Source: Yimella sp.
GTDB lineage: Bacteria > Actinomycetota > Actinomycetes > Actinomycetales > Dermatophilaceae
Direction of reading: 5' to 3'
DNA: 7,145 bases
Assembly (NCBI GenBank): GCA_030150425.1
Contig: JASLFY010000196.1
Coordinates: 1-7,145 of the forward strand
Shown: piece by piece, positions 6,151 to 7,145 of the stretch
How the letters are laid out: each line of letters opens with the position of its first letter
Numbering within the stretch: the stretch's first letter is position 1
Position numbers and translations under genes: made by a program
Notes under the pieces: model-generated
The model's database searches: none
What the model was told of the DNA's origin: nothing
Seen by the model: the letters and a program-made list of their open reading frames with translations, nothing else

Positions 6151-6191
6151 GAGGGCGCCGACCGATTCCACCGGAATCGGTCGGCGCCCTT
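6151..6191 (+). terminator. Strong hairpin terminator after hpf
   Basis: A perfect 18-bp inverted repeat pairs AGGGCGCCGACCGATTCC (6152-6169) with its complement at 6173-6190 around the 3-nt loop ACC, with one more possible G-U pair outside (6151 and 6191). It begins 20 nt after the hpf stop. The tail after it (TCGTTGTG) is only weakly T-rich, as in many high-GC intrinsic terminators. It separates hpf from the following gene. Confidence 0.85.
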
Positions 6192-6224
6192 CGTTGTGCC
6201 GGGTCGGTTGTCGGTGCCGCGCCG

Positions 6225-6239
6225 TACGCTCTCAGCATC
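6225..6239 (+). promoter_or_regulatory. Candidate -10 element and leaderless start of the YcaQ-like gene
   Basis: TACGCT (6225-6230) fits the TAnnnT -10 pattern and ends 9 nt before the ATG at 6240. There is no Shine-Dalgarno sequence between the terminator and the ATG, so a leaderless or nearly leaderless transcript is likely. I see no convincing -35 element at 16-18 bp spacing. Confidence 0.35.
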
Positions 6240-7145
6240 ATGCAGCCACCTGTCCCGACCGAGACGCTCAGCAAGGCGCAGGCGCGCCGGATCGCCCTGG
6301 CAGCCCAGGGTTTCCACGATCCGCGCCCGGCGCCGTTCGCCGCGACCGCGCGCCACATCCAGCGGGTCGTCGACCGGGTCGGGATCGTCCAGATCGACAG
6401 CGTGAACGTGCTGGCCCGCAGCCAGTACCTCCCGTTCTTCTCCCGACTGGGGCCGTACGACCCGACGCTGCTGGACCGCGCGCGCGACGTCGCTCCGCGC
6501 CGGGTGGTCGAGTACTGGGCCCACGAGGCGAGCCTGATCCCGCCGACGACGTGGCCCCATCTCGACTTCCGGATGCGGCGGGCGGCAGCCGACTCGTGGG
6601 GCGGGATGCAACGGGTCGCCGCCGACCACCCCGAACTGGTCGCCTCCGTCGAGGCGGAGGTCGTCGCCCACGGCCCGTTGACCGCGCGCCAGGTCGAGGC
6701 GCGACTCGACCACGACCTGCCCCGCACCAAGGACAACTGGGGCTGGAACTGGAGCCTGGTCAAGAACGCCCTCGAGCATCTCTTCTGGGCCGGTCGGATC
6801 ACCAGCGCCGGGCGCACCACCCAGTTCGAGCGGCGCTACGCCTCGATCGAGCGCACCTTTCCGGCCGGCGCCCGCGAACTGGCCGCACCCGACGTCCGGC
6901 CGAGCGACGCGCAGGCGTTCGTCGAACTCATCCGGATCGCCGCCCGGGCCCACGGCATCGGCAGCGAACTGTGTCTGCGCGACTACTTCAGACTGAAGGG
7001 CGAGCAGGCGCGCCCGGCGATCGAGGCGCTGGTCGCGGCGGGGGAGTTGCGACCGGTGGAGGTGCGCGGTTGGGCGCGTCCGGCCTACCTCCACGCCGAC
7101 GCCAAACGCCCGCGGCGCAGCGACGCGGAGGCGCTGCGCAGTCCG
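6240..7145 (+). CDS. HTH_42 winged-helix protein of the YcaQ/AlkX DNA glycosylase family, 5' part
   Basis: The first 302 codons of a gene that continues past the right edge; family members are usually about 350-410 residues. The protein shows the HTH_42 (formerly DUF1006) pattern: an N-terminal helical segment with SKAQARRIALAAQGF, then VGIVQIDSVNVLARSQYLPFFSRLG, then YWAHEASLIPP (about 92-102), a winged-helix region with HGPLTARQVEARL (about 143-155) and TKDNWGWNWSLVKNALEHLFWAGRI. Q51-I52-D53 matches the Q-hydrophobic-D catalytic motif of AlkX (YcaQ), rather than the QxQ of AlkZ. Known members excise alkylated bases or unhook interstrand cross-links. The role as a glycosylase is inferred from this motif; actinobacterial members are mostly uncharacterised. 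The ATG at 6240 was chosen because no earlier in-frame start lies between the terminator and the conserved region. The codon use matches the neighbouring genes. Confidence 0.88.
   Translation, partial: MQPPVPTETLSKAQARRIALAAQGFHDPRPAPFAATARHIQRVVDRVGIVQIDSVNVLARSQYLPFFSRLGPYDPTLLDRARDVAPRRVVEYWAHEASLIPPTTWPHLDFRMRRAAADSWGGMQRVAADHPELVASVEAEVVAHGPLTARQVEARLDHDLPRTKDNWGWNWSLVKNALEHLFWAGRITSAGRTTQFERRYASIERTFPAGARELAAPDVRPSDAQAFVELIRIAARAHGIGSELCLRDYFRLKGEQARPAIEALVAAGELRPVEVRGWARPAYLHADAKRPRRSDAEALRSP

Noticed and set aside
5561..7094. Minus-strand open frames of 419 and 336 codons opposite hpf and the YcaQ-like gene
   Set aside because: They run straight across the hpf terminator and two clear genes, have low-complexity Arg-rich translations, and show no ribosome binding site or family resemblance.

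Overview
The window is a high-GC, G/C-at-third-position stretch of an actinobacterial chromosome. The order ahcY - mtrA - mtrB - lpqB - comF-like - hpf is the conserved MtrAB/LpqB cell-envelope signalling neighbourhood of Actinobacteria. The protein sequences fit a high-GC order such as Propionibacteriales or a relative of the mycolic-acid group, but I cannot fix the genus by eye. All supported protein genes are on the + strand. I see no mobile element, CRISPR array, tRNA or rRNA.

Layout: 1-128 is the C-terminal end of S-adenosylhomocysteine hydrolase. 129-308 is a spacer with a cluster of hairpins (probable ahcY terminator) and the mtrA ribosome binding site. 309-989 is MtrA, an OmpR-type response regulator. 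About 1033-2670 is MtrB, its membrane histidine kinase, with no canonical start codon in the right place. 2667-4487 is LpqB, the lipoprotein partner of MtrB, whose GTG start overlaps the mtrB stop. About 4550-5251 is a ComF-like zinc-ribbon phosphoribosyltransferase. 5252-5479 is the leader of the next gene. 5480-6130 is a long-form ribosome hibernation promoting factor (HPF). 6152-6190 is a perfect 18-bp inverted-repeat terminator. 6240 to the right edge is a partial HTH_42 protein of the YcaQ/AlkX DNA glycosylase type.

How they work together: MtrB senses an envelope or division cue and phosphorylates MtrA. LpqB, tethered outside the membrane, modulates MtrB. The three genes are tightly packed and very probably co-transcribed. 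comF follows closely and may be read from the same transcript. hpf has its own promoter-like sequence and an unusually organised leader of about 160 nt, and it encodes the factor that pairs and silences 70S ribosomes in stationary phase. The final gene is a separate DNA-repair-type unit, probably with its own promoter and a leaderless start.

Most of the window is ordinary core genome. The part most worth a second look is the hpf leader. It combines a promoter candidate, a possible leaderless 39-codon upstream ORF starting at the predicted transcription start, a nested hairpin that contains that ORF's start codon, and alternative pairings around the hpf ribosome binding site. The second point of interest is the missing start codon of mtrB.
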